A model generated the notes under the pieces. The model did not search any database, was not told the origin of the DNA, and saw only the letters and a program-made list of their open reading frames with translations. Positions 14,627 through 15,278 of a stretch of DNA of 15,278 bases are shown here, piece by piece (positions within the stretch are counted from its first letter, which is position 1; every line of letters starts with the position of its first letter). The position numbers were made by a program, and so were the translations under genes. Source of the DNA: Caryophanales bacterium UBA4100. Lineage in GTDB: Bacteria; Bacillota; Bacilli; Paenibacillales; UBA4045. The DNA is taken from NCBI GenBank assembly GCA_002383285.1, contig DFXU01000060.1:1-15278 (forward strand), given 5' to 3'.

Positions 14627-14713
14627 CATGAAATGGCAAAATTTCTGAGAAGAAATGACGCAAAGCTATGGGTCTTAAGTCCTTCCGAGGACCAGATCGC
14701 CAGGCTGTTTATG
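14627..14713 (+). promoter_or_regulatory. Second c-di-GMP-I riboswitch (GEMM-I), opposite strand
   Basis: On the + strand GGCAAA at 14635-14640 leads into stem AUUUCU/AGAAAU with a GAGA tetraloop. GACGCAAAGCUAUGGGUCUUAA follows in two parts (GACGCAAAG at 14658-14666, GGGUCUUAA at 14670-14679 approximately). Then come stem GUCCU/AGGAC with a UCCG loop and GAUCGCCAGG. An outer P1 stem pairs CAUGAA (14627-14632) with UUUAUG (14708-14713). These are the parts of GEMM-I, with some deviation from consensus (AGCUAU for AGCCNC, GAUCGCC for GACAGCC). No gene of credible size follows within the window and no clear promoter is seen. Confidence 0.85.
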
Positions 14714-14890
14714 TGCGGAACAAAGGGCTGGCAAAGAAGTTAACGGGCCCAATACTTTGAACGACTCAGTATGATTATGCCTTTGCGGGTCAACTGACAG
14801 CTGTCAAGAACGCTCTGGGACAGACGCCGGTTATGTAACCTGAATTCCCGAGAAATTATACTAAGGTAACAAAAGTTCTCCTGGTTTGGC
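14714..14890 (+). other. Non-coding stretch after the second riboswitch
   Basis: No open reading frame above about 16 codons is seen here on the + strand. It holds a possible loose hairpin (CAAAG at 14721-14725 with CTTTG at 14755-14759), a perfect 12-bp palindrome TGACAGCTGTCA at 14795-14806, and a small GGTTA/TAACC palindrome near 14829-14840. None is followed by a T-run, so no expression platform can be named. Confidence 0.5.
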
Positions 14891-14894
14891 AGAA

Positions 14895-15178
14895 TGCATC
14901 TGAAAAATAATACAGAATCATGCAATTGGTGGCGATTAGGAGGCCACTTTATACGAAAAACCGTACAAAATGTTTTCGGGAAGCGTTCAAAGTAAATGTT
15001 TATACGAAAAAACATACAAAGTGAGCTAAGTTGATGATCGAACATTGGTATTTGTACGAATTTTCGTACAAAAGGCGCTCTTGTGGTGGTTGAGAAGTCA
15101 GTTTGTACGAAAAACCGTATAAACAGAGCTCAAATAGTGGCGGCGATTTGGCAGAATGTATATGAAAAATCATACATA
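14895..15178. repeat. Array of six 22-bp inverted repeats, period about 52 bp
   Basis: Each unit has an 8-base left arm, a 6-base A-rich centre and an 8-base right arm. The best arms are TTTRTACG and CGTAYAAA with centre AAAAAY. Unit starts are 14895, 14948, 14999, 15051, 15102 and 15157, giving steps of 53, 51, 52, 51 and 55. The copy at 15051 is a perfect palindrome; the outer copies (14895, 15157) are more diverged and both are preceded by TTTGGCAGAA. The 29-33 base intervals are also related (a GTGGYGRTT-like core recurs in three), so this is a decayed tandem repeat, not CRISPR. A very degenerate seventh unit may start at 14843. No protein-coding sense is visible on either strand. Confidence 0.8.
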
Positions 15179-15215
15179 AGACAACTAAGTCCGCGTGGTT
15201 AATCAATTTCCAGAT

Positions 15216-15273
15216 AACCCTTGTTATAAAAAAATTATAACAAGGGTTTGTAGAAAAGGCTTTGAAAACCCTT
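15216..15273. repeat. 14-bp-arm hairpin plus a third competing arm
   Basis: AACCCTTGTTATAA (15216-15229) and TTATAACAAGGGTT (15235-15248) are perfect arms around a 5-base A loop. A third arm, AAACCCTT at 15266-15273, can also pair with AAGGGTTT at 15242-15249. No T-run follows on either strand. It could be a terminator or attenuator-like switch, or a recombination site, whose context lies beyond the window. Confidence 0.6.
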
Positions 15274-15278
15274 ATAAG

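Noticed and set aside
14714..14890. Group I ribozyme or a further riboswitch after the orphan GEMM-I element
   Set aside because: No group I core elements or other known riboswitch signature could be seen; a few GEMM-like scraps (GGCAAAG, GACAG) do not form the required stems.
14894..14995. A 33-codon + strand frame starting in the first repeat unit
   Set aside because: It has no Shine-Dalgarno sequence and is composed of repeat sequence.
14895..15178. CRISPR array (22-bp repeats, 29-33 bp spacers)
   Set aside because: The repeats are too degenerate, the intervals are related to each other instead of unique, and no cas gene is present.
14740..15206. Leftward open frames of 101 and 68 codons across the palindrome array and the stretch before it
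   Set aside because: They arise from the repeat itself, have no ribosome site, and show no recognisable protein features.

Overview
The window looks like chromosomal DNA of a low-to-moderate-GC Gram-positive bacterium, probably Paenibacillaceae. The evidence is strong AAGGAGG-type ribosome binding sites, sigma-A-type promoters, a response regulator very close to Bacillus ComA, and an ArsR/DUF2087 regulator. The assignment to family is inference. The recurring theme is chemosensory signalling combined with cyclic di-GMP (c-di-GMP).

Left part, + strand. The 3' end of an HD-GYP domain gene, with changed catalytic motifs, ends at a large terminator. A compact chemosensory operon follows: cheA, cheW, one transmembrane receptor, cheR, cheB. 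There is no cheY, cheC or cheD in it. The receptor ends in a flexible tail finishing EFGKY, which fits the known aromatic-x-x-aromatic tether for adaptation enzymes. Next come a soluble triple-PAS HisKA_3 kinase and a ComA-like response regulator, probably with their own promoter, and a translationally coupled flavoprotein oxidoreductase. A separate unit follows: an ArsR-type regulator with a clean promoter and a 34-bp concentric palindrome placed where it could act as an operator.

Right part, - strand. Two genes run leftward: a GspE/PilB-like protein with an N-terminal MshEN-like (c-di-GMP-binding) motif pair but degenerate Walker A and B motifs, then a CheY-like receiver with an acidic linker and an unrecognised C-terminal domain. 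A class I c-di-GMP riboswitch (GEMM-I) lies in their leader.

Far right, + strand. About 115 bp from the first riboswitch, on the opposite strand, is a second GEMM-I riboswitch. No credible open reading frame follows it for about 560 bases to the window edge. That stretch instead holds six copies of a 22-bp inverted repeat spaced 51-55 bp apart, then a strong 14-bp-arm hairpin with a third competing arm.

Working picture (inference): the receptor/CheA pathway and the ComA-like pathway sense signals, while c-di-GMP controls a non-canonical MshEN/GspE protein and a CheY-like protein through the riboswitch and perhaps by direct binding. The most unusual points are the apparently catalytically dead GspE-like protein under a c-di-GMP riboswitch, the divergent riboswitch pair, and the orphan riboswitch that leads into a non-coding palindrome array.
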